This document shows, in pieces, positions 19,689 through 29,245 of a stretch of DNA of 64,000 nucleotides (its first letter is position 1; the number at the start of each line of letters is the position of its first letter). A program made the position numbers and the translations under genes. The notes beneath the pieces are model-generated. The model was not told the origin of the DNA, ran no database searches, and saw only the letters and a list, made by a program, of their open reading frames with translations. This stretch comes from Pseudoalteromonas rubra (GTDB lineage: Bacteria > Pseudomonadota > Gammaproteobacteria > Enterobacterales > Alteromonadaceae), in contig NZ_CP013611.1 in assembly GCF_001482385.1 (NCBI RefSeq), positions 806,001 to 870,000 on the forward strand, written 5' to 3'.

Positions 19689-21689
19689 TTAGCTATCTGC
19701 AGGATTATCGCTGAGCACCAATGTCTTCAGTGAACGCCTCACGGAGCGGGATACGGGCGGTGCAGTTCTGCCCACGCGACCCATAAAGACCAGGTTTTTA
19801 TGCTCAGGAATGTAAGACTTGTAGAGACGCTGACATGCCTTTGCCCGCCTGCAAACGGATTGATCGTCTGTAAAGGTCACATCGCTATCGAGGTAACGAG
19901 AGAAAATAACCGGCGTTAACCCCGGCTGTAAGCCAAGCTGCAATGCATCGGTCATTAACCAAAACCGATAAATTGCTCGCCCGGCAGCCAGATAGTCATT
20001 CTGTAACTCAGCCGGATGTGGCGCGCACAAGGTAAAATGTGCACTGGAACAAATACCCGGGAGCAGATCTAACTGAATTCTGGGTGCGAGCGTGCCAAAC
20101 AGGTATCGATTTAAAAAGGCGACCCGGCTCCACTTTTTAAACGCCCACTGCATCAGCTGCCCCATGCCTTTATCTATGCCCAAAGCTTGCTCTGGTATTT
20201 TGCTGTCGCTAAATTGCTGGCCCCAATCAATGATCTCCTTATGGACGTGATACGCTTCCTTCATGGTCAATCTGGTTTTCGCATTTTTAAAGTTCAACCA
20301 GGCACACCGCCATTTTTGCGCCAGGCTCTCATAAAAGTGCAGCTTAAACCCGGCAGGTAAGCACTGCTGCAACGCCGCTTTTTCCTCATCCGTTAACGCC
20401 CGGGTCCCCATTGGACGGCGCTGCACTGTGCGGGTTTTAATATAGGGAAGCAATGGATCTGGCTTTGCGTTACTGTCCCGTTCTAATTTAACCTGATAAT
20501 GGATTGTGTCAGTGAGGCCTTCTGGTGTTTGCGTCGCGGTCTGGTTTACAATCGCCCGGCAATGGTAGCGGCTTGCCACAATGTCGATGGCTTCCAGTAG
20601 CATGCCGTGTGCCAGCTCGCTGGAATGTCCATCCAGGTCATACACACTGTGATCACGGGTATTGCTGGCATAAATAATAAATGTTGTGTCACTAAGCAGT
20701 TCAAAGCGCCATGGCTGGGTGTTGTCGCCACTGGGCGCCCACCTAGCCAGTTCAATCACTTTTTCCGCCGTCGTCATCGCATTACTTGCGGGCACAGACT
20801 CGGAAAACCTGACGTCACTTTGGGGCGTCTGTAATTTTTTCCTGATCAGTTTGAACAAAAACTGCTGTAACGGGTTACGGTTGCCACCCGGTCGCCATAC
20901 TTTTTTCATTTTATTGCTGAAGGCATCAAAGTGCAGGCTACGCGGCGCGCAGATAACTGGTCCACGATTAAGCAGGATTTTGGCAACCTGAGCCACTGCC
21001 ACGCCCGTTGCCAGCTGGCACCCAACCACAGTCGAGGGCCCTTTTTTATTTGCCAGATCCACCGTTGACGGGTCAATCAGTGCCTGTTTTTGCAAATTGG
21101 CAGGTGTCAGGCCCAGATAAAATCGAATGTACTGTTCACTCTCTGTATATCCCGCAAGGTCAAAGTACTGCTCAAACGACATTTTACCGGGCAAGAAGTT
21201 GATGTACGCAGTCCCCATGCCAATGGGCGCAGCCGTCGTCGCCGGAATCCCCTGATCATAGCACTGTGCAAACACCCGCCGCCTGATACCCAAAACAAAG
21301 AAATCCAGTGCATCTATATAGCAATCAACATCCGCTAAAAACTCAGTCAGGTTCTGCTCGGTCACCCCCTCACTGAACCCTGTGATCTCAATCTCCGGAT
21401 TGATTTCTCTGGCCATACGGATCATGGTATCAAGCTTCTTTTTGCCATAACTTGTTGTCGTCGCCCCCACCTGACGATTGGTGTTTTCGCACCCAAACTC
21501 GTCAAAATCGGCAAGGTTAAAACGTGTAATACCCAGTCTGACCAGGGCTAATAAATGAGAGCCGCCGACCCCGCCCAACCCGGCAATGGCCACCTTTTTA
21601 CGTTTTAAAATCTGTTGCTCCGTGGAGGTCACCCACCCAATGTTTCTGGAGAAAGCCAGATCATAATCAAAATGCGTATTCATCATCAT
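19689..21689 (-). CDS. E1-like (ThiF) / nitroreductase fusion protein, Rv1355c-like
   Basis: 666 residues. Residues about 15-290 are a ThiF/MoeB-type adenylating domain with nucleotide motif VAIAGLGGVGGSH (34-45), DFDEFGCENTNRQ and a long C-terminal extension. Residues about 305-640 form a nitroreductase-like FMN domain (ARWAPSGDNTQPWRFEL near 316). This architecture is that of the Rv1355c (MoeY-like) family of unknown function. It starts 3 bases after the acyltransferase stop (ATG 21689, or one of the two following ATGs), so the two are one transcript. Adenylation followed by flavin-dependent redox chemistry on an acyl or peptide substrate is a guess from domains. Confidence 0.82.
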   Translation of the reverse strand: MMMNTHFDYDLAFSRNIGWVTSTEQQILKRKKVAIAGLGGVGGSHLLALVRLGITRFNLADFDEFGCENTNRQVGATTTSYGKKKLDTMIRMAREINPEIEITGFSEGVTEQNLTEFLADVDCYIDALDFFVLGIRRRVFAQCYDQGIPATTAAPIGMGTAYINFLPGKMSFEQYFDLAGYTESEQYIRFYLGLTPANLQKQALIDPSTVDLANKKGPSTVVGCQLATGVAVAQVAKILLNRGPVICAPRSLHFDAFSNKMKKVWRPGGNRNPLQQFLFKLIRKKLQTPQSDVRFSESVPASNAMTTAEKVIELARWAPSGDNTQPWRFELLSDTTFIIYASNTRDHSVYDLDGHSSELAHGMLLEAIDIVASRYHCRAIVNQTATQTPEGLTDTIHYQVKLERDSNAKPDPLLPYIKTRTVQRRPMGTRALTDEEKAALQQCLPAGFKLHFYESLAQKWRCAWLNFKNAKTRLTMKEAYHVHKEIIDWGQQFSDSKIPEQALGIDKGMGQLMQWAFKKWSRVAFLNRYLFGTLAPRIQLDLLPGICSSAHFTLCAPHPAELQNDYLAAGRAIYRFWLMTDALQLGLQPGLTPVIFSRYLDSDVTFTDDQSVCRRAKACQRLYKSYIPEHKNLVFMGRVGRTAPPVSRSVRRSLKTLVLSDNPADS

Positions 21690-21692
21690 TCC

Positions 21693-22442
21693 TTAGGATA
21701 ATTCACAGGCAAGTTCAGTATTGTTTAACTGCTGACACAGCCGACGCTCAACAGCCTGGTATAGCTCACTGAGTACGTCACTGCGCAGCTGCTGCGCTTT
21801 AAATTCATGCGTATCAAAGTGGTATACCGCCCTGCACCCTCGGTGCTCAATATCTTCACTGAGCCTGGTCAGGGTCAGACCGAGCATTTTGAGGTGTCTG
21901 CTTAATTTCGGACTGGCTAATAATAAGGTGCCCCGACAACCATGCAGTTTGGCAAGCGCGATACAACAAAAGTACAAGCTGACCGACATCAGCTGAGTAT
22001 GTTGAGACGCAGGCTGCGACACAGTACCAGGCTCATCCTGGCGATAATCCTTGATATTTTTGCGCCTTACATCAGGCAGCAATGCCAATCGGGAGCATTC
22101 ACTCAACGTCCCCGACTGCAACAAAGGCAACAACAGGCTTGTTTTTAGATATCCACCATACTGGTCCTGGCTGGGTAAGGTTAACGACGAGTGAGGCGAA
22201 GGAATGATCAATCGAATACATCCGATATATTCCTTGCTGGGCTTGTGCTGCAACAAACAATGAATGGAATGAGCGTCATATTCGTCCCGCTCCAGTTGCG
22301 TTTGCTGCCTGGCCTCCCAATTCAGCTCATCACAATAAACTTGATGACGGATAGTAAAAACAGCGTCCTTTTGTTTTTGCGACTGCGCTAGCTGCACATC
22401 AAACGTTCGCATAAACTCAGCGCCAACAGACATAGGTTCCAT
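21693..22442 (-). CDS. PEP-CTERM/exosortase-associated acyltransferase family (FeeM-like N-acyltransferase)
   Basis: 249 residues. FDVQLAQSQKQKDAVFTIRHQVYCDELNWE at the N-terminus, followed by a YIGCIRLI strand and ECSRLALLPDVRRK, is the pattern of the GNAT-fold acyltransferases related to LuxI-type and long-chain N-acyl amino acid synthases. ATG 22442 is chosen over the upstream frame (to 22547) because AGGAAGG precedes it. No exosortase or PEP-CTERM protein is in the window, so the name reflects family, not context. It is the first gene of a tight pair with the E1-nitroreductase fusion. Confidence 0.8.
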   Translation of the reverse strand: MEPMSVGAEFMRTFDVQLAQSQKQKDAVFTIRHQVYCDELNWEARQQTQLERDEYDAHSIHCLLQHKPSKEYIGCIRLIIPSPHSSLTLPSQDQYGGYLKTSLLLPLLQSGTLSECSRLALLPDVRRKNIKDYRQDEPGTVSQPASQHTQLMSVSLYFCCIALAKLHGCRGTLLLASPKLSRHLKMLGLTLTRLSEDIEHRGCRAVYHFDTHEFKAQQLRSDVLSELYQAVERRLCQQLNNTELACELS

Positions 22443-22986
22443 ATTTTTCCTTCCTAACCTGAGTATTCCCGATGGCTGTGCAGTATAGGGTCGACCTATT
22501 TTGGAGACTTGGTAGAAACAACGATGTTGTGTGGAAAAAAGGGCCACATAGGACCAAAGGGGATGGACGCCTCGCTGTTAATACGTCAGTCAATCAGTTC
22601 TGTATGAAGGCTATATTTATAGGCAAGGTTGAACGCGTATTTTCGCTGGGTAACTGGCAACCTCTCACAACAATGCGTTTAACGCAGGTCTAACCAAGGA
22701 TCTTCACTACGCGCTCTGAGGTAGCAAAGAACTGATTGAATGACGAAAAGTGCACCACCTTACCTCTGACGTCTCTGTGTATCTTTCGCCCACCTCTGAT
22801 TGATGCTTTGTAATCTTATGATCAGCATTTAACGCAATGTAACTAAAAAAGCATAAAAACTTGAGCCATTATAATTTATAACGAATTCGAATTTCGCATC
22901 GAATTTTCCACCTTTAGTATTGCCGTCCTTTTCATGGGCAAGACTACGTAGCCCGTATAGAAATCAACATATAAACAGGAATCTCT
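22443..22986. other. Divergent intergenic region, acyltransferase / TonB receptor
   Basis: 544 bases, AT-rich toward the receptor, containing an AATTCGAATTTCGCATCGAATT repeat at about 22883-22904 that could be a regulator site. A 73-codon plus-strand frame here (22472-22693) shows no coding character. A ribosome site AACAGGAA precedes the receptor start. Confidence 0.35.
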
Positions 22987-25506
22987 ATGTTAAGACCGAG
23001 TACTCTGGCAGCCAGCATCAGCTTGGTGCTGGGCGCCGCCGCTTCGTTTCAAATTAATGCAGAAGAAAGCCAGGCACCCAAAGCCAGTAACACCACAGAA
23101 GTGATTGAAGTCACAGGTACTCGCCGCAGCTTGCGCAGTGTTGCTGAAAGCACAGTACCGGTCGATGTGATCAGCATGGATGAAATCACCAGTTCTGGTC
23201 AGCTTGAACTGAGCCAGGTTTTGACAACGCTGGTACCCAGTTTTAATTTCCCTAATTCACAACTGGCAGACGGAACAGATCACGCTCGTCCAGCCGTATT
23301 ACGCGGATTGGCGCCAGACCATACTTTGGTGCTTATCAATGGTAAGCGCCGCCATGCCAGTGCGCTGCTCAATCTAAACGGTACCGTAGGTCGTGGCTCT
23401 ACAGCGGTAGACCTCAATACTATTCCAACGGCGGCTATCAAGCGCATTGAAGTTTTACGTGACGGTGCCGCTGCACAATATGGCTCAGATGCCATTGCTG
23501 GCGTGATCAACATTGTGCTAAACGATGCCGACGAAGGCGGCAACCTGTCCGTCACTTACGGTGAATACGATACTCAAATGGCCGGTTCACCTCAGCTGTT
23601 GCGTACCTACGAAGATGCTGAAGGCAACCTGGCGTTTGATAAAGGCGCAGACCGCGAGCTGAACGATGGTGGCACAACAACCATCAGCGGTAATATGGGC
23701 TTTGCATTGGGCGACAATGGCTTTATCAATGTGGCTGCTGAGCTGCGTAACAAGCAGCCGACCAATCGTTCTGGTATCGATGAGCGCGAACAATATGCCC
23801 GGGATGAAAACGGTAAGCTGGATCCACGAGAATTTTCGGCTGAGCGTTATAACCACAGGTTTGGTAAAGCCGACATCGAAGATTTCGCACTATTCTACAA
23901 TGCAGGGTACACACTTAACTCCGAGCTGGACCTGTACTCCTTTGGTAGCTTCTCAAGCCGAGATGGTAATTCCGGTGGTTTCTTCCGTCGCCCACAAGAT
24001 AGCCGCAACCTGACTGACGTGTATCCTGATGGCTTCTTACCACAAATTGACACCGAAGTACGCGACTACAGCTTTGCAGTCGGTGCCAAGGGTGATGCGG
24101 GTGACTGGCAGTACGACGTCAGCACAAACTATGGTCTGAACGACTTCGGCTTTGGCGTATCAAACAGCCTGAACACGTCAATGGGTGCAAGCAGCCCAAC
24201 AGAGTTTGACAACGGTGCTTTGGTCTACAGTCAGCTGTTGGTTAACGCTGAAGCAAAAACCGAGCTGGACTTAGGCCTTTACGATAGTGTGTTTGTGACA
24301 CTGGGCAGTGAGTACCGCCGCGAAACATATGAGATCCAGGCCGGTGAGTTAGCCTCTTACCAGACCGTTCTGGATGCTAACGGACAACCTGTTGCCGCTG
24401 GTGGTGCTCAGGTTCTTGCCGGGTTTTCACCAGAAAGTGCGGTTGATGAGTCACGTCATAACATCGCCTTGTTTGCCGAATTGGATACTTACCTGACAAC
24501 AGACTGGAACCTGGTTCTGGCAGCGCGTTACGAAGATTACAGCGACTTTGGCTCTACACTGACCGGTAAACTTGCAACACGTTATGTAGTTAATGACCAA
24601 CTGTCACTGCGTGGTGCACTGAGCACAGGATTCCGTGCCCCGTCTCTGGCGCAGACGTCCTACAAATCCATTGCCACGGTTTTTGAAGACGGTGTCCCTA
24701 ACGAAGTAGGCTTGTATCCGGTGGATACCCCGGCGGCTGTTGCACTTGGCGCACAACCTCTAGAAGCAGAAGAGTCGGTCAATCTGACTGCCGGATTCAT
24801 TTACACACAAGACGCTTTCAGCCTGACGCTGGATGCATATCGCATTGATATTGATGACCGCATTGTGATGTCAGAAAACCTCAGTGGCGACGCGGTTGAG
24901 CAGATCCTGCAACAGGCTGGTGAGTTTAACGTACAGCGTGTGCGCTACTTTACCAATGCCATCGATTCTCGTACTCAGGGCGTAGACATTGTAGCGACCT
25001 ATCGCTTTGACCTGGCTGACTATGGCGATCTTAACCTCAGTGCAGCGTTGAACCTCAATGACACTGAGGTGAGCAATGTGAAAGCGAACCCAGCAGAGCT
25101 GGCTGCGCTGGGCGAAAGCTATCAGTATTTTGCTCGTCGTGAAATTGAACGCTTTGAATCCGGGACACCAGATAACAAATGGAACCTGGTTGCTAACTGG
25201 CAGCGTGGGCAGTGGCAGGTCATGGTTAAGGCAACCCGCTACGGCGAGGTCACCGACCCTTCCAGCACAGTTGAAAAAGATGAAGTACTGGATGCCAAAT
25301 GGATCACTGATCTGGAAGTAGCGTACAAAGTTAATGAGCAATGGCGCGTTGCCCTTGGTGCCAATAACCTGTTTGATCAATATCCGCAGGATACCGTCAG
25401 CAACATAGGGTTCAGTAACTTTAACCAAATCTTCCCATACTCAGCGTTCTCGGCTTACAGCACAGATGGCCGCTTTGTGTACGGTAAGGTTTCATTTAAC
25501 TTCTAG
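22987..25506 (+). CDS. TonB-dependent outer-membrane receptor
   Basis: 839 residues. A signal peptide ends near AEESQA (about residue 27). A TonB-box-like stretch TEVIEVTGTRR follows. The plug domain (about 45-185) holds PAVLRGLAPDHTLVLINGKRRH and the classic IKRIEVLRDGAAAQYGSDAIAGVINIVL. A 22-strand barrel ends with the C-terminal aromatic signature VYGKVSFNF. Receptors with this plug type import siderophores, vitamins or oligosaccharides; the substrate is unknown. It has a single cistron and ends in tandem TAG codons followed by a terminator. Confidence 0.93.
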   Translation: MLRPSTLAASISLVLGAAASFQINAEESQAPKASNTTEVIEVTGTRRSLRSVAESTVPVDVISMDEITSSGQLELSQVLTTLVPSFNFPNSQLADGTDHARPAVLRGLAPDHTLVLINGKRRHASALLNLNGTVGRGSTAVDLNTIPTAAIKRIEVLRDGAAAQYGSDAIAGVINIVLNDADEGGNLSVTYGEYDTQMAGSPQLLRTYEDAEGNLAFDKGADRELNDGGTTTISGNMGFALGDNGFINVAAELRNKQPTNRSGIDEREQYARDENGKLDPREFSAERYNHRFGKADIEDFALFYNAGYTLNSELDLYSFGSFSSRDGNSGGFFRRPQDSRNLTDVYPDGFLPQIDTEVRDYSFAVGAKGDAGDWQYDVSTNYGLNDFGFGVSNSLNTSMGASSPTEFDNGALVYSQLLVNAEAKTELDLGLYDSVFVTLGSEYRRETYEIQAGELASYQTVLDANGQPVAAGGAQVLAGFSPESAVDESRHNIALFAELDTYLTTDWNLVLAARYEDYSDFGSTLTGKLATRYVVNDQLSLRGALSTGFRAPSLAQTSYKSIATVFEDGVPNEVGLYPVDTPAAVALGAQPLEAEESVNLTAGFIYTQDAFSLTLDAYRIDIDDRIVMSENLSGDAVEQILQQAGEFNVQRVRYFTNAIDSRTQGVDIVATYRFDLADYGDLNLSAALNLNDTEVSNVKANPAELAALGESYQYFARREIERFESGTPDNKWNLVANWQRGQWQVMVKATRYGEVTDPSSTVEKDEVLDAKWITDLEVAYKVNEQWRVALGANNLFDQYPQDTVSNIGFSNFNQIFPYSAFSAYSTDGRFVYGKVSFNF

Positions 25507-25521
25507 TAGTTTGCCTGATTT

Positions 25522-25557
25522 CCCGGTGGTTATGGCTGATAGCCATCGGGACGTTTT
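25522..25557 (+). terminator. Terminator of the TonB receptor gene
   Basis: A hairpin with inner stem ATGGCT / AGCCAT and outer CCCG / CGGG is followed by GTTTTT, just after the receptor stop codons. Confidence 0.65.
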
Positions 25558-25881
25558 TAATACTCACCTTCAACACCTGCTCCCCGATGGCGGTTTTTGC
25601 ATTGCGCTTAAATTACGCCGATTGATGAACACTTACCATACCGGCTTTAATCTGGTAGTCCATTGGCAACGCCTTATTAAACGCAATCATTTCGTTAAAA
25701 AAGAGCAGGGTCAGATTCAACCTCTTTCCGAAAAGACTCCCATCCATGCGATGAGTTAGCTTGTGTCCAGGGTGCCGCATTGGGGCGTCAAATTGCCGCA
25801 CAGAACACCCTGATTTGCCGTTTCAAAGCGCCTGGGATAGACATATAAATTGTGCACCAAAATTAGGATTTACCTGATAAA
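25558..25881. other. Intergenic region without a recognisable gene
   Basis: 324 bases between two convergent genes and beyond their terminators. Short frames on both strands show no family resemblance. A stretch around 25700 (AGAGCAGGGTCAGATTCAAC) resembles the debris often left near REP-type transposase genes, but this is weak. Confidence 0.3.
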
Positions 25882-25907
25882 ACAAAGCCCGCATGTGCGG
25901 GCTTTGT
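25882..25907 (-). terminator. Terminator of the M24 peptidase gene
   Basis: A perfect 12-base stem ACAAAGCCCGCA / TGCGGGCTTTGT with a 2-base loop, followed on the minus strand by TTTT, 15 bases beyond the stop. Confidence 0.8.
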
Positions 25908-25922
25908 ATAGCTGGTTAAACG

Positions 25923-27275
25923 CTATCGAATAAGGTGCCATTGCGTTTGTCGACCGGCCAGATACCATACCTGCTTACCATCAAATACCGCATCCTGCTC
26001 TAGCTTGATTTGGATCCATTGATCATCCCATTCCGGTAACTGAGTTTTAATGTTACCTTCAATAGCATAGACAGTGTTTGGATAGAGTTTCCAATCCCCC
26101 TGTACAGGTGTTGGTCCCTGATTATCCCACATGCCTATGGTTGGTCCCGGCGCATGACCCACGAACCCTAAAGGGTGGGTATAGGTGCTGCTCACGATCC
26201 CTGCCGCCTCACTTTGTTTAATGGTATTGGCCAGGATCTCATTGCCCGTTAAGCCGGTTTTAAAGCTACTGGTTAAAATATCCTGCCAGCGATTACCCAT
26301 CGCCATCGCCTGTTTAAGGCCCTTTGGCACATCCGTTTCATTTAATTTAAGTACATAGCCCATCTCTTGTGTGTCAGTACACTGATTGAGATAACAAATC
26401 CCCACATCGGTGTGAATGATATCTCCTGGCAAAATGGTTCGATTATATTCGCCAATAAACACGTCTTGTTCGGTAGTTTTGTCACCCTGGCGCTGAATGT
26501 TCACATACGGTTGAAACTAGGGTCTGAGCTGGAGTTCTTCGAAACGCTCACGCAAGTACCACTCAACATCCTTGGTGGTTGTAACCCCTGGCGTGATCAC
26601 CTTATTGGAAAAAGCTTCAGCTATGACACGTCGTGCCAATGTTACAGCCTGAGGGTAAACATTAAGCTCCTTCTGGCTACGTGTTTCCAGCCAACGGATC
26701 GCCAGATTTTCGGCACTCACCAATCGCTCTTGGTATTTTCCGGGCAATACCTTCAATAGCTGCTGATGTAACCCGACGCTCAGACCATCAGCCAGTGCCC
26801 AGTCTTCGCTTACGTTAATGCCGATGCGTTTTGGGTCACGCTCAGCAATGACTTCAGCCAGACGCTGCCATTGCTGTGCCTTCGTGCCCCCCTTCCACAC
26901 TGTCGGGTACAAGTCTCCAATGGGGTAACGACTGACACTGAAACGCTCTACACTACCATCAGCTTGCTTTGAGAAAACCAGTAATGTCGTACGCCGCGCA
27001 GCAAAAGTAGGTTGCGGCACAAGCGTATAAAACAGCTTGTCCTCACCATACTCTCGATTAATCACCAGCCACATATCCAGATCAGCTTCTTGCATCAGCT
27101 TAGGGAGTAAATTATCCAGTCGGTCTGTCACCATGTCATTAATGGGCTGAACACGCTCTCGGAATGACAATACATCGGGCAGCTCAGCTATCTGCCTGCC
27201 CTGCGCATATTCTGCAGCCTGGGAAGGCATGCTCATCCCGAATAAGGTCAAAAGTAATCCAATCGTTCTCTGCAT
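25923..27275 (-). pseudogene. Exported M24-family metallopeptidase (Xaa-Pro aminopeptidase-like) with in-frame amber
   Basis: About 450 codons in one frame, split only by a TAG at 26517-26519. Before it the sequence reads WYLRERFEELQLRP and after it FQPYVNIQRQGDK. Related proteins are expected to have Trp at this place (PWFQPYV), so a TGG to TAG change is the likely cause. The rest is intact. There is a signal peptide (MQRTIGLLLTLFGMSMPSQA, ATG 27275). The creatinase-type N-domain and the metal ligands follow: Asp in HTDVGI, Asp in CTDTQE, His in GFVGHAPG, Glu in AIEGN and IKLEQD. It would cleave X-Pro dipeptide ends in the periplasm. Nonsense mutation versus sequencing error cannot be decided here. 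Confidence 0.85.
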
Positions 27276-27534
27276 AATTGTCCTGCTATTTGTTGATTTT
27301 CTATTGAGCTGTCGTCGCTCAGACCGCACAACCATTTAGGTATCGTTAGTCAGCGGTTTTTAATCATATTGCAGGTTTTGGGGGCCAGTAAACTATTCGG
27401 GATGAATGTCTAAAGGGGTTGTAGGTGCACTATCTCAGGTAAAGTGACAGGCAGACACATAGCCCAATTCAATGACTGGTCACAGGGCTGACCGCTTCTA
27501 AAGTGTTCAGCCATGCATGCTCAGTATGACTTAG

Positions 27535-27779
27535 TTATTTAGTCTCACTTAAAATTTGCAAATTATCGGTAACGTCTTTGGCCATTGGCACCAGGAAAAT
27601 TTGTGCTTCCTTGAGGCGCTTAGTTGGTACGCCAAGAATATACTGGTCGCCAAACTTATACATTTCTTAGGCGTTTTCGACCAGGCTGGAATTGATGCAT
27701 TAACGCAATGGCGGTAACTGGTCAATCTGGACACGAATGGCAAAGTGTTCGACGGCCAGGCACTTAACATTAAATTTCG
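27535..27779 (-). pseudogene. Decayed 3' fragment of an unidentified gene
   Basis: One minus-strand frame reads KCLAVEHFAIRVQIDQLPPLR, a stop, NSSLVENA, a stop, then EMYKFGDQYILGVPTKRLKEAQIFLVPMAKDVTDNLQILSETK and a stop. The protein-like composition with two internal stops suggests the end of a dead gene. Another 62-74 codon frame over the same bases looks random. The family is not recognised. The rest of 27276-27942 holds no readable gene. Confidence 0.4.
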
Positions 27780-27942
27780 GTGGGGCCTGAATTATTAACC
27801 ATTTACCCGCTTTCAAACCAGGACAGGCCTTATAACAGGCTCAATTTAACTACGTAACCTGATATCCAGCCATGACAGGATAAGTCCGAAAACGATTTGG
27901 GCTTACCCTGATCACTTGGTTGCAACAAAGCAAACTTTGTTG

Positions 27943-28944
27943 CTAACCCACCATGAGCTCATCATGCTGTTGATACAAGGTAGACGCTTCAAGCTGCTGA
28001 CCTTTCACAATACTGAAATGCCTGCCACCAAAACGGACCCTTCCCCGCTTGCGCTCGATAAGAGATTCGGCCATGGATTTATCTTTCATGCGGTCAACAA
28101 ACTGCTTGCGCGCACGGTGGATCTGAATATTGATATGGCTTTCTGTCAGTCCTAAGTCACGCGATAATTGCTTCACCGATACCCAGCCTTGCGACGCATC
28201 ATCGACTTGATGTTGTATATCTTTGACCTTGTAACGTGCCAACAGTGCGGTCAGATAATGGTGTGTCCGGGTTTCAAAATCGACTTTTTCTTGCGCTTGC
28301 TTGACCTGCAATTCGGCGTACTCTTCATCCTGGCTCAGTGTGAACAAGTACTCTAAATCGCCAGGATCCGTTTCAGCCACTTCCGCAGTGCACTCCTGCT
28401 GACTTGCTCGTGTCTGGATCAAGCTCCAGATCTGTTGCGCAAAGCGCAGTTGTTCACCATCGGTGATGCTAACCGGGTGTTCAGAACCGACTTCCTCATA
28501 ACACCAGGTCTGCTCTGTGCTATTAAAATACACGATCAGTTCAGGATCTGACTCGCTGGGCAACAAATGATAGTTCTCCAACTGGATAACCGGCCCCTGA
28601 CCATCAATAAGTTCATCATGACTATAGGGCACCAACAAGTCTTCTGGTGGTGCCAAGTCTGTGACACTGAAACTGTGAATACTTGAGTCTGAAAACCGGA
28701 TTTCGTCATTTATGTTTAATGCAACATCCTGGTTGTAAGGCACTCTGACATCATTTAACCAGGTACCATTACGGCTCAAATCACGTAAAAACCAGTAGCC
28801 CTGTTGCCACTCAATTACGGCATGGATCCGCGAAATAGCCAATTCATCAAAGCAGCTATCCACTGAATGCTTGAGTCGCCCAAATCGATGAAATGACTTT
28901 AAATATAAATACTTAGATTGCTGTGTATGCTTTAACGTGGCCAT
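27943..28944 (-). CDS. FHA domain protein with C-terminal helix-turn-helix
   Basis: 333 residues from ATG 28944 (GAGGAG 7 bases upstream). The N-terminal FHA domain (about 10-95) has the phosphothreonine-binding landmarks GR, SRIH and SRNGTWLND. The middle is a second, less typical beta domain. The C-terminus (about 235-300) has a helix-turn-helix region (SVKQLSRDLGLTESHINIQIHRARKQF) resembling a winged-helix transcriptional regulator. It is divergent from the Ser/Thr kinase gene at 29246, so it is the obvious candidate for a phospho-dependent regulator that reads the kinase. Confidence 0.82.
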   Translation of the reverse strand: MATLKHTQQSKYLYLKSFHRFGRLKHSVDSCFDELAISRIHAVIEWQQGYWFLRDLSRNGTWLNDVRVPYNQDVALNINDEIRFSDSSIHSFSVTDLAPPEDLLVPYSHDELIDGQGPVIQLENYHLLPSESDPELIVYFNSTEQTWCYEEVGSEHPVSITDGEQLRFAQQIWSLIQTRASQQECTAEVAETDPGDLEYLFTLSQDEEYAELQVKQAQEKVDFETRTHHYLTALLARYKVKDIQHQVDDASQGWVSVKQLSRDLGLTESHINIQIHRARKQFVDRMKDKSMAESLIERKRGRVRFGGRHFSIVKGQQLEASTLYQQHDELMVG

Positions 28945-29245
28945 AGTCGCTCCTCGATAACGGCTCCGGGAGGCTGTCACATATCGTGTTAAGCCAAAAC
29001 CCAGTTTACTGTCCCTTTATAAGCATAACACCGTTTTCTGAAAATACAGATTTCACCGCATTACACCTAAATATTGTTATATTCAAAATAGTTACTTCTG
29101 GCCTCTTAGCGGATAAGCTGGCATTTGATTTGCTTAAACGTTACTATGACAATTCGGTACATATGGTGCTTTTCCAGGCCATTTTCCCGACATAATAAAT
29201 ACGTTTAAAGCGTTGCCATCCTTAAGGCACAAGATAATAGATAAC

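Noticed and set aside
27549..27770. 73-codon minus-strand frame as a gene
   Set aside because: The protein-like sequence is in a different frame of the same bases with two stops, so this frame is a shadow of a dead fragment.
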